DNA from: a bacterium
GTDB lineage: Bacteria; UBP6; UBA1177
Assembly (NCBI GenBank): GCA_017645765.1
Contig: JAGCNV010000026.1
Span: forward strand, 62,001 to 126,000
Reading direction: 5' to 3'
DNA: 64,000 bases
Shown: one piece after another, positions 17,637-26,141 of the stretch
Layout of the letters: each line of letters begins with the position of its first letter
Position numbering within the stretch: the first letter of the stretch is position 1
Position numbers and translations under genes: made by a program
Notes under the pieces: model-generated
The model's input: the letters and a program-made list of their open reading frames with translations, nothing else
What the model was told of the DNA's origin: nothing
Databases searched by the model: none

Positions 17637-18865
17637 TGCCGCTTTTCGCCTACAAAATTGTCGATGCTAACGGCAAAGAGAAGAAGGGAACGATCGAAAG
17701 TCCCAACAGAGCGGCGGTAAAGACCAAATTCCTTTCGGAAGGCTACTACATCACTGAAATCAGCGAAAAGTCGCAGGCTCAGGGTTTCAGTTTCGATTTT
17801 CTGCGGAAAATGTTCTCTTTCGGCGCGAAAAAAGTGCCTCTTGACGAAGTTGCATCGATGACGCGTCTTCTGGCGACATTGCAGAAGGCAAAGATTCCGC
17901 TTGTAGAAGCGATTGACGCGGTCGCTCAGCAGCAGGAAAATCCGATAATGAAAGATGCCCTCATCATCATCAAGGGCAAGATGAACGAAGGTTACAGCTT
18001 CAGCAAAAGTGCGAGGGAATTTCCTAATATTTTTGATGACTTGTTCTGCAACATGATTGCTGCCGGCGAAGAATCGGGTGCGACGGACAAGGTTCTGATG
18101 AGACTTGCCGGATTCATGGAATCTCAGGTAGACCTCAAAAACAAAGTCAAAAGTGCGATGACTTACCCGATAGTCCTTATGATTGTCGCGGTTTTAGTCG
18201 TCGGCGTTCTCTTTACGGTCGTTATTCCGAAACTTTCCAAAATGTTCGAAGACGTCAAAATGTCGCTGCCAGTCCAGACGAAGATCCTGCTATGGCTTTC
18301 AGGCTTTATCGGAAGCTGGTGGTGGCTCATCGCACTCATGATTTTCGGCGGAGTAGTCGCTTTCAACAAGTATGTCAAAACTCCGAAAGGTGAAATCTGG
18401 TGGAGCAAGGTCAAAATCAACGCTCCGGTTCTCGGCAGAGTCAACAGACAGGTCGCCATCAGCCGTTTCGCGCAGACTTTATCGACACTTCTCCATTCAG
18501 GTGTTCCGATTCTGAACGCACTTGATATTGTTAAGAAAATCATCGACAACAAAATCCTTGAAAACGCGGTCGGAGTAGCCCGCGAAAACATCAAAGAAGG
18601 TGAATCGATCGCGGTTCCGCTCAAAAGAAGCGGCGAGTTCCCGCCCATCGTAATCCAGATGATCGCGATCGGCGAGCAGAGCGGCGAACTTGAGGAAATG
18701 CTTGAAACGCTGGCTAATTCTTATGAAAAGGAAGTCACCTATACGATGGAAAAGCTCACTTCGATGCTTGAACCTATGATGATCGTCGCACTGGCCGGCG
18801 TCATCGGTTTCATCGTTTTTTCGGTCGTCATGCCGATTCTCCAGCTCAACGACGCTGTCGGATAA
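17636..18865 (+). CDS. gspF: Type II secretion platform protein F
   Basis: The polytopic inner-membrane platform protein contacted by GspE. The two duplicated cytosolic T2SSF domains (about 70-190 and 270-395) each precede hydrophobic segments; three membrane helices are predicted near 170-195, 215-240 and 375-400. The N terminus PLFAYKIVDANGKEKKGTIE is typical. The gsp genes stop here: pseudopilins G-K and L-N are not in the window, so the system is split across loci. Hairpin-forming repeats lie just downstream. Confidence 0.95.
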   Translation: MPLFAYKIVDANGKEKKGTIESPNRAAVKTKFLSEGYYITEISEKSQAQGFSFDFLRKMFSFGAKKVPLDEVASMTRLLATLQKAKIPLVEAIDAVAQQQENPIMKDALIIIKGKMNEGYSFSKSAREFPNIFDDLFCNMIAAGEESGATDKVLMRLAGFMESQVDLKNKVKSAMTYPIVLMIVAVLVVGVLFTVVIPKLSKMFEDVKMSLPVQTKILLWLSGFIGSWWWLIALMIFGGVVAFNKYVKTPKGEIWWSKVKINAPVLGRVNRQVAISRFAQTLSTLLHSGVPILNALDIVKKIIDNKILENAVGVARENIKEGESIAVPLKRSGEFPPIVIQMIAIGEQSGELEEMLETLANSYEKEVTYTMEKLTSMLEPMMIVALAGVIGFIVFSVVMPILQLNDAVG

Positions 18866-18873
18866 AATTAATT

Positions 18874-18940
18874 CCCCCGCTAAGTTAGAGGGGGTGTCGC
18901 GGAGCGACAGGGGCGTGTGTCGTATTTATAGACGTGTGCA
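18874..18940 (+). repeat. Left inverted repeat flanking the SUMF1-domain gene
   Basis: This 67-bp element contains two small hairpins: CCCCCGCTAAG paired with TTAGAGGGGG, and GTCGCGGAGCGAC. It ends near GTATTTATAGACGTGTGC. The reverse complement of 21143-21212 matches it along its whole length with about ten to a dozen differences. It lies between the gspF stop and the promoter of the next gene, where it could also terminate gsp transcription. Confidence 0.8.
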
Positions 18941-18941
18941 T

Positions 18942-18969
18942 TTGCAATCTTTTAAATAAAATTTATACT
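18942..18969 (+). promoter_or_regulatory. Promoter of the SUMF1-domain lipoprotein gene
   Basis: TTGCAA (18942-18947), 16-bp spacer, TATACT (18964-18969), followed downstream by GTTTTTTG. It begins immediately inside the left inverted repeat. The ATG is 28 bp downstream. Confidence 0.6.
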
Positions 18970-18996
18970 CTTTTCCTGTTTTTTGCGGAGTCTGAA

Positions 18997-21141
18997 ATGC
19001 CGAAATTTTCCAAAATTATCGCAATTTTTCTGATTGTCCTTCTTGTTTCCTGCTCTTCGTCAAAGTCGCAGAACGATTCCGATATCCTGCCGGATGGTGA
19101 TTACGACAGCAGTTATGCTGAAAATCTTGATGATGATTCTGATGAATACATCGAACCAATTTATCCTGATCCAGTCTGCATCTACATTTATCCCGGTCAG
19201 GAAGATTCAAAACTTTGCTTCGGACCAAAGAAAACCAACGTAAAATGCAACGCAAATCCAAAAGAAAATGAATATGTTACAGTTATTAAAACAGAAAATT
19301 CAATTGGCGATACTGAAGGTTCAATGGATATAAACGATGATTTTGTGTTTTTTGTGTTGAATCCGAAAAGTTCATCTGAATGTTTTAAAGGAAAAACTTA
19401 CTGTCCGAATATTTACGGCTGTAACAGAAAAAACGGATATGTTTATGAGATAGTCTCTTCAAAATTCATCCATCATATATTTGCGGTTGATGGAGACAAA
19501 ATGGTTTTCAATCTTTGGGACAATGTAAAATCTGATACATATAAATCCGATCTGCTTTTAGTTGGAAATCTTAAGACAAATAGGATGACAAGAATCGGAC
19601 AATGGGGACTTTATGAAAGAGTTCAAATGAAATACCCCTATGTCGTTTCTCTAACATCTATGGAATTAACTCATGGTCTGGCTGTATTTAATCTCGAGTC
19701 CAATACCAGGAAAGATATTTCGGAATTATCTTGGTGTGAGAAATTTATTTCGAGTGACGATAAAAACCTTGTCTGCGTAGGCTACTATCTGCCGTATGCT
19801 GCTGATGACAAAATGGTGAATATTAACTCATGGATGGTTGATTTGGAAACCTATGAAGTAACTCCTCTTAGCGTTCAAGCACATGATTCGGAAAATGCTT
19901 ATATCAACGGAGATTATGCATTTATAGGCTCTGGAAGGGACTTGGTTTATTATTCTGATTCTCTTGGTAAACTCAGTGGAATGGAGATATATAGTTTTAA
20001 CATCAAAACCAAGCGTGAAGAAAAATGGACCCCTGAAATCAAGGGGATTTTTGAAGGCAATTTTACAATGCCGAGTTTTGAATACCCTTATTTCAGTTAT
20101 TTAGCCAATGAAACAGAACAGACTTCAACTGGAGCTAGCTATGTTTTGAATATCGAAACAGGCAAAGTTACCAAATTTTGGGGCAGAACCAGCGACTGGT
20201 CTATTATAAAAAATAGATACATATTAGAAAACGGTGATTTCCCTGACAAACTTGCCAAACTCCCTGACTTACCGAAACTGCCTGAAAATGCAGACGAGCT
20301 TTGTGAAGATGATAATCCGTGTACAGACAACAGATATTTTGTGACAGACGGAGAATGTCACTTCATACCGAATCACGAAAGATGTGACGATGGCGACGAC
20401 ACAACTCTTTTTGATGTTTGTATTGATGGCGAATGCAAAGGCTTTGCAGGAACAAGCAGTGATGAAGAAATGGTCACAGTTGAAGCTGGAAAATTCTTTT
20501 ATGACGGCAAAGAATATGAAATCAAAAAGCCGTTTAAAATGGATGTCTTTGAAGTGACGAACGGCAAATATGCCCAGTGCGTTGAAGCAAAAGCATGTGT
20601 TGAGCCTCTGAGAAAAAGGTCTTTAACAGTCCTGAATTATTACGACAATCCATTCTATGAGAACTTTCCTGTTCTTTATGTCAATCAGTTTGAAGCACAG
20701 AACTACTGCAACTGGCTCGGCAAAAGACTTCCGACAGAGTTCGAGTGGATGAAAGCGACTTGGGATGGAGAAGAAAAAACTTATCTTTGGGGAGAGGAAA
20801 AACCTGATTCCTCGACTTATCCGGACAGTTATTATGCAAATGTAGGTTTTGGTTATCCCGGATTTGTAGGGTGGAATGTGGTTGAAGTCGGTACATTTCC
20901 AAAAGATAAAACCATTGATGGGATCATGGATATGTCCGGCAATGTGAGCGAGTGGACAACAAGCGAATGGATTCCGCAACTCTGCGATACACCACCATGC
21001 CATGGAGATTTTGGGAGAGATATTGTTGTTGCTAAAGGCGGAGGTTATTTAAGTGGAGCTGAATTGAAAACGAGATATTACAGCACTCCGTGGACGCATT
21101 CGTTTTTTGTCGGGTTTAGATGTGTAAAAGATATTGAATAA
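18997..21141 (+). CDS. Lipoprotein with C-terminal formylglycine-generating-enzyme-like (SUMF1) domain
   Basis: The ATG at 18997 has a GCGGAG site, and an in-frame GTG at 18934 is rejected because it precedes the promoter. Residues 1-19 are a lipoprotein signal ending VLLVSC. An acidic Asp/Ser linker with NDSDILPDGD follows, then a roughly 400-residue region whose repeated W/Y/F-rich strands suggest a beta-propeller, and a short cysteine-rich link (about 440-485). Residues 489-714 are the SUMF1/FGE fold (VEAGKFFYDG, NYCNWLGKRLPTEFEW, SGNVSEWT, GGGYLSG, GFRCVKD). The two catalytic cysteines of true FGE are not evident, so a binding role is more likely than catalysis. By eye it is more AT-rich than the gsp genes. 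Inverted repeats flank it. Confidence 0.85.
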   Translation: MPKFSKIIAIFLIVLLVSCSSSKSQNDSDILPDGDYDSSYAENLDDDSDEYIEPIYPDPVCIYIYPGQEDSKLCFGPKKTNVKCNANPKENEYVTVIKTENSIGDTEGSMDINDDFVFFVLNPKSSSECFKGKTYCPNIYGCNRKNGYVYEIVSSKFIHHIFAVDGDKMVFNLWDNVKSDTYKSDLLLVGNLKTNRMTRIGQWGLYERVQMKYPYVVSLTSMELTHGLAVFNLESNTRKDISELSWCEKFISSDDKNLVCVGYYLPYAADDKMVNINSWMVDLETYEVTPLSVQAHDSENAYINGDYAFIGSGRDLVYYSDSLGKLSGMEIYSFNIKTKREEKWTPEIKGIFEGNFTMPSFEYPYFSYLANETEQTSTGASYVLNIETGKVTKFWGRTSDWSIIKNRYILENGDFPDKLAKLPDLPKLPENADELCEDDNPCTDNRYFVTDGECHFIPNHERCDDGDDTTLFDVCIDGECKGFAGTSSDEEMVTVEAGKFFYDGKEYEIKKPFKMDVFEVTNGKYAQCVEAKACVEPLRKRSLTVLNYYDNPFYENFPVLYVNQFEAQNYCNWLGKRLPTEFEWMKATWDGEEKTYLWGEEKPDSSTYPDSYYANVGFGYPGFVGWNVVEVGTFPKDKTIDGIMDMSGNVSEWTTSEWIPQLCDTPPCHGDFGRDIVVAKGGGYLSGAELKTRYYSTPWTHSFFVGFRCVKDIE

Positions 21142-21142
21142 A

Positions 21143-21212
21143 TGCAGCACACGCCCATAAATACAACATACGCCCTCGGCGCTTCGCGCCACTCCCGCTA
21201 ACTTAGCGGGAG
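21143..21212 (-). repeat. Right inverted repeat flanking the SUMF1-domain gene
   Basis: An inverted copy of the element at 18874-18940. Its hairpins are GGCGCTTCGCGCC (21178-21190) and CCCGCTAACTTAGCGGG (21194-21210). It begins 1 bp after the stop codon, so it may serve as the gene's transcription terminator. Confidence 0.8.
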
Positions 21213-21218
21213 AGTTTA

Positions 21219-21242
21219 AGACGTGTCAGGTCACGTCTCTAC
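21219..21242 (+). repeat. Palindromic GTAGAGAC-type repeat, copy 1
   Basis: AGACGTG and CACGTCT arms flank TCAGGT, and CTAC follows. It belongs to the same family as 26106-26132. Confidence 0.7.
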
Positions 21243-21275
21243 GGTTAGCGGTGCTGACAATAACACTATAAACTC

Positions 21276-21303
21276 TTGCCTTTTTTCGGTTTTTCCCTAA
21301 AAT
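21276..21303 (+). promoter_or_regulatory. Promoter of smpB and the following genes
   Basis: TTGCCT (21276-21281), 16-bp spacer, TAAAAT (21298-21303), then AATG and CGTTTTTG. The ATG is 29 bp downstream. It probably drives the run to tsaD. Confidence 0.65.
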
Positions 21304-21332
21304 AATGCGTTTTTGATTTTTGGGTATTTGTA

Positions 21333-21788
21333 ATGGACAGAATAAAATCGGTCGCAAAAAATAAAAAGGCTTTCAGAGCTTACGAAATTCTTGATAAACT
21401 CGAAGCGGGGATCGTTCTTCAGGGGACTGAGATAAAGTCGATCAGAGACGGCAATGTTTCGTTCAGAGACAGTTTTATCGACATCATAAACGGCGAAATG
21501 TGGCTCGTAGGTTTCTACATCGCGCCCTACAATGCAGGAAGTATCTGGAATCACGCTTCAGACAGGCGCAGAAAACTGCTTCTCAACAAGCGCGAGATCA
21601 GAAAATGGGACGCAAAAGTGCGTGAAAAAGGGTTCACGGTCGTGCCGATAGAGCTTTATTTCAAAAACGGCAGGGCGAAAATGGAGATCGGACTTGCACG
21701 CGGAAAGACATCATTTGACAGAAAGGACGACCTGAAGGAAAAAGATATTAAGAAAGATAACGAAAGATTTACCGAGAAATATAAATGA
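21333..21788 (+). CDS. smpB: SsrA-binding protein
   Basis: Binds tmRNA and brings it to stalled ribosomes for trans-translation. The 151 residues show AYEILDKLEAGIVLQGTEIKSIRDG, the KLLLNKREI core and the lysine-rich disordered tail (KEKDIKKDNERFTEKYK) that inserts into the mRNA channel. No tmRNA gene was found nearby. The stop overlaps the yraN start by 4 bp. Confidence 0.95.
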   Translation: MDRIKSVAKNKKAFRAYEILDKLEAGIVLQGTEIKSIRDGNVSFRDSFIDIINGEMWLVGFYIAPYNAGSIWNHASDRRRKLLLNKREIRKWDAKVREKGFTVVPIELYFKNGRAKMEIGLARGKTSFDRKDDLKEKDIKKDNERFTEKYK

Positions 21789-22165
21789 ACACTCGCGAAT
21801 CAGGGGCTGAAGCCGAATCTTTTACGGCAGACTGGCTTATGAAACAAGGCTGGGAGATTCTTGACAGAAACTTCTTCATGAAAGGCGGAGAGCTTGATAT
21901 CGTAGCGAGAAAGGACGATACGCTCGCTTTTGTAGAGGTCAGAAGCTGGGATCATCAGTTCTGGGACGGTGGCACGCCGCTTGAGACAATTCATCCTGCA
22001 AAGATAAAACACATAATAAAAACAGCGACTTATTATATTCAAAACAAAAGACTCAAAATGCAGGATTTCAATATCCGCTTTGATGTCGCGGGACTCATAA
22101 AAAAGGAAGACGGCGCTTTTGATATCGACTATATCGAAGCCGCTTTCGACACTACGGGGTACTAG
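21785..22165 (+). CDS. YraN/UPF0102-family nuclease-like protein
   Basis: A 126-residue protein with the restriction-endonuclease-like core GELDIVARKDDTLAFVEVRSW (about 38-58), which carries the family's E-x-D...E-x-K-type acidic pattern (here with VRS in place of VKT). The opening ESGAEAESFTADWLMKQGWEIL is typical. Its cellular role is not settled for the family; it commonly sits near rsmI, as here. Confidence 0.85.
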   Translation: MNTRESGAEAESFTADWLMKQGWEILDRNFFMKGGELDIVARKDDTLAFVEVRSWDHQFWDGGTPLETIHPAKIKHIIKTATYYIQNKRLKMQDFNIRFDVAGLIKKEDGAFDIDYIEAAFDTTGY

Positions 22166-22166
22166 C

Positions 22167-22961
22167 ATGTCGGGAACTCTTTTCGTAACGGCCACACCGA
22201 TCGGAAACATGGGAGACATTACGTCAAGAGCTGTTTCCGTGCTTGAAAGCTGCGACATCGTTTTAGCTGAAGACAGCCGCGTTTCGGGAAACATGCTGAG
22301 CAGGCTCGGGATAAAAAAAACGATCTTTTCATACCACAAATTTACAGAAAAAAAATATCTCGAGCAGCATATCGAAGAGCTCAAAAGCGGAAAAAACATA
22401 GCTCTCATCAGCGATGCCGGAACTCCTGCCGTTAGCGATCCCGGAAAATTCCTGGTTAGAGCTGCACTTGACGAGAACATTCCTGTCGTGCCGGTTCCGG
22501 GTGCAAGTGCCGCTATTTCTGCGTTTTCGTGCTGCGGCTCGCTTGAGAACTCTTTTGTTTTCGCCGGTTTTCTTCCGTCAAAAGGGGCTGAAAGAATCCG
22601 CGAATGCGAAAAATTCCTCTCTTTCGGGCTTCCCGTCGTTTTTTACGAAGCACCGACAAGAATAAAAGATTTGCTTGAAATGATTAAGGAAAAGTGCTCA
22701 AGAATAGTTGTTGCACGGGAACTTACTAAGCAGTTTGAGGAAATTTTCGTCTATACTGGCGGCGAAATAAAAGAGAAGGGAGAATTTACAGTTGTCGCCG
22801 AGCCTCTGAAAAAAGAGGAAAAAGTTGCAGAAATCGACGAAGATTTTCTCAATATGATTGCAAAATCGGGAATTTCGGCTAAAACTGCCTGTGAAATTGC
22901 GGCGAAGGTTTATCCCGAGCTGAAGAAAAACGATTTGAAAAAGTTTTTTATGAATAAGTAA
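22167..22961 (+). CDS. rsmI: 16S rRNA (cytidine-1402-2'-O)-methyltransferase
   Basis: An SAM-dependent tetrapyrrole-methylase-fold enzyme that methylates C1402 of 16S rRNA in the decoding centre. MSGTLFVTATPIGNMGDIT opens the protein, then LAEDSRVSGNML, ALISDAGTPAVSDPG and PVPGASA, all family signatures. The ATG at 22167 begins exactly at the conserved N terminus; the earlier in-frame ATG at 22119 would add residues unlike the family and overlap yraN. The length is 264 residues. Confidence 0.93.
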   Translation: MSGTLFVTATPIGNMGDITSRAVSVLESCDIVLAEDSRVSGNMLSRLGIKKTIFSYHKFTEKKYLEQHIEELKSGKNIALISDAGTPAVSDPGKFLVRAALDENIPVVPVPGASAAISAFSCCGSLENSFVFAGFLPSKGAERIRECEKFLSFGLPVVFYEAPTRIKDLLEMIKEKCSRIVVARELTKQFEEIFVYTGGEIKEKGEFTVVAEPLKKEEKVAEIDEDFLNMIAKSGISAKTACEIAAKVYPELKKNDLKKFFMNK

Positions 22962-22986
22962 CCTTTTGATTTGATTGGAGATTGTT

Positions 22987-24021
22987 TTGGAAGTTGTCCG
23001 CAGATTCAGAAATCACTACTTTCTTTACTGCTATTTGCTTTTTCTCTGTATTATAGGTTCATGCAACCTGAAAAATTCACATCAGGATCCGGAAGAAAGG
23101 GAAGGAGTCGAGGATATCGACGAAGATCATGGCGAAAACGATGACGATATTGCCGGTTTTGATGCGGCAAATACCGGAAATGACGCCGTTGTTGACGAAA
23201 AAAACGATGTTGAATACGAAGATAAAGAATCTTTGAGCGATGACGACGTCGTTTATGACGCTGATTATTCGGAAACGGAAAATTTCGATCATGATTTTCC
23301 CGATATGACGGGAACTTGGGCTAATCTTACAATTTTTAAAGGTTCGGCAAAGGTTCCTCTTTTGGGTTCCACTCTTCCTGCCTGGGCGGTAATGGTTTCA
23401 AAAGTTGACATATATTCGCAGGAAGAAGGTACTTTGAAAGCGCACACGGAAATGTGCCGCCTGAAAGCCGGAACGGCAACAGATCTGGTTTATCCGTATT
23501 TGCCGGACAGCTATGCTGAAAGCCTCGGAAATGTGGATAAAACATTTTATCTTTCGTACGGTGAAAACGGTGAAGTCAGATTCCGTCAGGATAAGTTGTG
23601 GGAAGTGCGCTCATGTACACTGGAAGACCCCGAAAACGAAGATCTTCCGACAGAAATTAATGATCATAGGGTTTTTGATGCCGACAATTCAGGAATAAAC
23701 GGACTTTATATGGGAATGGTCGGAAAAGCGAACGGCAGAGCCGAAATCGTGCAGAAAGTAAGTACGATTCTGAACGGCGAGCTTGACGAGAACGGTGAAG
23801 TTTACGGTATTACGACATGGTTCGAAGCCCAGAGCGTTCTTTGGACAGATACTTTTCTGCTTGAAAACGGTGCTCCTACTTCTCCTGTCGGAGCCGATCC
23901 GAGCGAAAGCGTTTTTATTTTTAAGAGAATAGATTATTCGTGGGATTGCAAAGCGGTAAAAGAAAACAGTGCCGCGCTTTTCCCGGAACAAGCTGCACTT
24001 TATCCTAAAGAATTTCAATAA
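22987..24021 (+). CDS. Lipoprotein with acidic linker, unknown C-terminal domain
   Basis: TTG at 22987, six bases after GGAG, is the best start; another TTG at 22975 overlaps that site. A basic start (MEVVRRFRNH) and a hydrophobic stretch lead to IIGSC with Cys26 as lipid anchor. Residues about 30-105 are an Asp/Glu/Asn-rich linker without recognisable fold. The C-terminal ~230 residues begin with a TGTWANLTIFKGSAKVPL-type beta-strand region and look like a secreted all-beta domain. I recognise no family. It lies between rsmI and an epimerase gene, probably in the same transcript. Confidence 0.7.
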   Translation: MEVVRRFRNHYFLYCYLLFLCIIGSCNLKNSHQDPEEREGVEDIDEDHGENDDDIAGFDAANTGNDAVVDEKNDVEYEDKESLSDDDVVYDADYSETENFDHDFPDMTGTWANLTIFKGSAKVPLLGSTLPAWAVMVSKVDIYSQEEGTLKAHTEMCRLKAGTATDLVYPYLPDSYAESLGNVDKTFYLSYGENGEVRFRQDKLWEVRSCTLEDPENEDLPTEINDHRVFDADNSGINGLYMGMVGKANGRAEIVQKVSTILNGELDENGEVYGITTWFEAQSVLWTDTFLLENGAPTSPVGADPSESVFIFKRIDYSWDCKAVKENSAALFPEQAALYPKEFQ

Positions 24022-24033
24022 TTGGAGGAAAAA

Positions 24034-25071
24034 ATGAGAGTTCTTATCACAGGCGGAGCTGGATTTTTCGCGCTTCACATGACAAAAAAATGCGTTGAAA
24101 TGGGTTGTGATGTAACACTTCTCGACATTGCCGAATACCATGCCGAGGATTACGACAAATCGGTCAAACTTGTAAACGGCGACGTTCGCGACGAAAAGAA
24201 GATGGACGAGCTTATTTCGCAGACTGACTGGGTCATCCATGCTGCGGCTGCTCTTCCTCTTGCGACGAGAGAAGAGATTTTCTCGACAAACGTTGACGGC
24301 AGCAGAAACGTCCTTTCGCTCTGCTACAAACACAAAGTCAAAAGAGTCGCTGTTATCTCGTCAACCGCTGTTTACGGTGTTCCCGACCATCATCCGCTTT
24401 TCGAAACGGACAAACTAGAAGGTGTCGGCAATTACGGTGAAAGCAAGGTCGCACTTGAGGGAATCTGCAACGAATACCGCGAAAAAGGGCTCTACATTTC
24501 GACGATCAGGCCGAAAACCTTCATCGGAACTTACCGTCTCGGCGTTTTCCAGATCCTTTACAACTGGGTCGAGGAAGGACACAAGATTCCGCTCATCGGA
24601 AACGGAAAGAACAGATATCAGCTGCTTGAAGTCGATGATCTCTGCGACGCTGTTTATCTTGCACTTTCCCACGAAGGTGACGACGCGAACGACATTTTCA
24701 ACATCGGAGCGGTCAGCACGCTTACCGAAAATGAATATGTCGGCGCACTCTGCGAATATGCGAAAAGCGGTTCGAGAGTTATGCACACACCGGTCTGGCT
24801 TGTAATTCCGGCACTTACGATTTTTGAAAAACTTCATCTTTCGCCTCTTTACAAGTGGGTTTACGGAACGGCACACACAGATAGTTTCGTTTCCGTCGAC
24901 AAGGCTAGAAAGGTTCTCGGCTGGGAGCCGAAATACGACGAATCTCAGGCTCTGATCAGGAGCTATCAGTGGTATATCGATAACAAAGGTTCGATTGCGA
25001 AAGGAACGGGAACTACCCACAGAATCGCATGGGCGCAGGGAATTCTCGCACTTTTCAAAAAATTCCTTTAA
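24034..25071 (+). CDS. NAD-dependent epimerase/dehydratase (extended SDR)
   Basis: A Rossmann-fold enzyme of the nucleotide-sugar or 3-beta-hydroxysteroid dehydrogenase group. The N-terminal TGGAGFFALHM is the dinucleotide loop (third glycine replaced by alanine), followed by VNGDVRD and HAAAALP. The catalytic pair is YGESK (near residue 142). GGAGG lies just before the ATG at 24034, so the upstream in-frame start is not used. The substrate is unknown; the C terminus is hydrophobic and basic, like membrane-associated sterol-type dehydrogenases. Confidence 0.85.
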   Translation: MRVLITGGAGFFALHMTKKCVEMGCDVTLLDIAEYHAEDYDKSVKLVNGDVRDEKKMDELISQTDWVIHAAAALPLATREEIFSTNVDGSRNVLSLCYKHKVKRVAVISSTAVYGVPDHHPLFETDKLEGVGNYGESKVALEGICNEYREKGLYISTIRPKTFIGTYRLGVFQILYNWVEEGHKIPLIGNGKNRYQLLEVDDLCDAVYLALSHEGDDANDIFNIGAVSTLTENEYVGALCEYAKSGSRVMHTPVWLVIPALTIFEKLHLSPLYKWVYGTAHTDSFVSVDKARKVLGWEPKYDESQALIRSYQWYIDNKGSIAKGTGTTHRIAWAQGILALFKKFL

Positions 25072-25083
25072 TTTTGGCTTGAA

Positions 25084-26103
25084 ATGAGTGAAAACTATAT
25101 TCTCGGCATAGAAAGCAGCTGCGACGATACTTCGGTCGCGGTAGTTTCGTCCGATTATCATGTTTTGTCGGTAAAAACCGTTTCGCAGACGAGCGTTCAC
25201 AGGCTTTTCGGTGGTGTCATCCCCGAAATCGCTTCAAGAAATCATCTCGCATGGGTGATTCCGGCAGTCAATGCGGCGCTTCAGGATTCCGGCAGAACGA
25301 AAGAGGATATTTCTGCGATTGCGGTCACGAATTATCCAGGACTTACAGGAAGCCTTCTTATCGGAGTAAGTGCGGCAAAAGGGCTCGCTTTGGGATGGAA
25401 AAAGCCGATAATCGCGGTCAATCACCTCAATGCACACATTGCTTCTGCTTTCCTCGAAAGGGAGAAACGGCCTGAGTTTCCATATCTCGCCCTTGTTGTT
25501 TCAGGCGGTCACACATCTCTCATCGATATTTCGGAGAACGAAAGAACGGTTCTCGGCGAGACGATGGACGATGCGGCGGGAGAGGCTTTCGATAAAATCG
25601 CGAAAATGGCTGATCTCGGCTATCCGGGAGGTCCGATAATCGACAAAATGGCGGCAAGCGGCGATGCAAAGAAATATAACCTGCCGTATTTATTGAAAAA
25701 TAATAACAAATATGCCGATGATATCGTTTTTTCGTTCAGCGGAATAAAATCTGCCGTAAAACGCTTTCTTGACGAAGGTGAGGTAGATATGCCTTCTCTT
25801 ATGGCTTCGTTCCAGAACCGGATCGTCGAACTTATCGAAAGAAAGGTCAAACTCGCTCTTTCCAGAAAAAAATATACCGCTTTCGTTGTTTCGGGCGGTG
25901 TCAGCGCAAACAGTGCTGTCAGAAAAATGGCTGAAAACATCGCTTCAAAATACGGGCTTGCACTCTATATGCCTGAACTCAAATACTGTCAGGACAACGG
26001 TGCAATGGTTGCAGCAGCGGCAATGACGGACTTTTTCAAAGGAAATTTTTCAAACCTCGATTTTGACGTCGCTCCGACAGTCAGACCGAAAATCCACGGT
26101 TAA
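25084..26103 (+). CDS. tsaD: tRNA N6-threonylcarbamoyladenosine transferase
   Basis: Transfers threonylcarbamoyl to A37 of ANN-decoding tRNAs together with TsaB and TsaE. The 339 residues carry GIESSCDDTSVAV, the metal-binding HLNAHIAS, VVSGGHTSLI, DDAAGEAFDKIAK and VSGGVSANSAVR. Iron ligands are the two histidines of HxxxH and an aspartate in the C-terminal DNGAM. It begins 12 bp after the epimerase gene. A palindromic repeat separates it from the convergent pilR. Confidence 0.95.
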   Translation: MSENYILGIESSCDDTSVAVVSSDYHVLSVKTVSQTSVHRLFGGVIPEIASRNHLAWVIPAVNAALQDSGRTKEDISAIAVTNYPGLTGSLLIGVSAAKGLALGWKKPIIAVNHLNAHIASAFLEREKRPEFPYLALVVSGGHTSLIDISENERTVLGETMDDAAGEAFDKIAKMADLGYPGGPIIDKMAASGDAKKYNLPYLLKNNNKYADDIVFSFSGIKSAVKRFLDEGEVDMPSLMASFQNRIVELIERKVKLALSRKKYTAFVVSGGVSANSAVRKMAENIASKYGLALYMPELKYCQDNGAMVAAAAMTDFFKGNFSNLDFDVAPTVRPKIHG

Positions 26104-26105
26104 AG

Positions 26106-26132
26106 TGAGACGTTTCAGGAAACGTCTCTACA
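26106..26132. repeat. Palindromic GTAGAGAC-type repeat, copy 2 (possible terminator)
   Basis: A 27-bp near-perfect palindrome: TGAGACGTTTC and AAACGTCTCTACA around AGG. It lies in the 38-bp gap between convergent tsaD and pilR, so it could stop transcription from either side, although no long T-run follows. Confidence 0.75.
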
Positions 26133-26141
26133 TTTTCAGGG

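Noticed and set aside
18997-21141. True formylglycine-generating (sulfatase-activating) enzyme
   Set aside because: The fold motifs are present but the paired catalytic cysteines are not, and no sulfatase gene is nearby.
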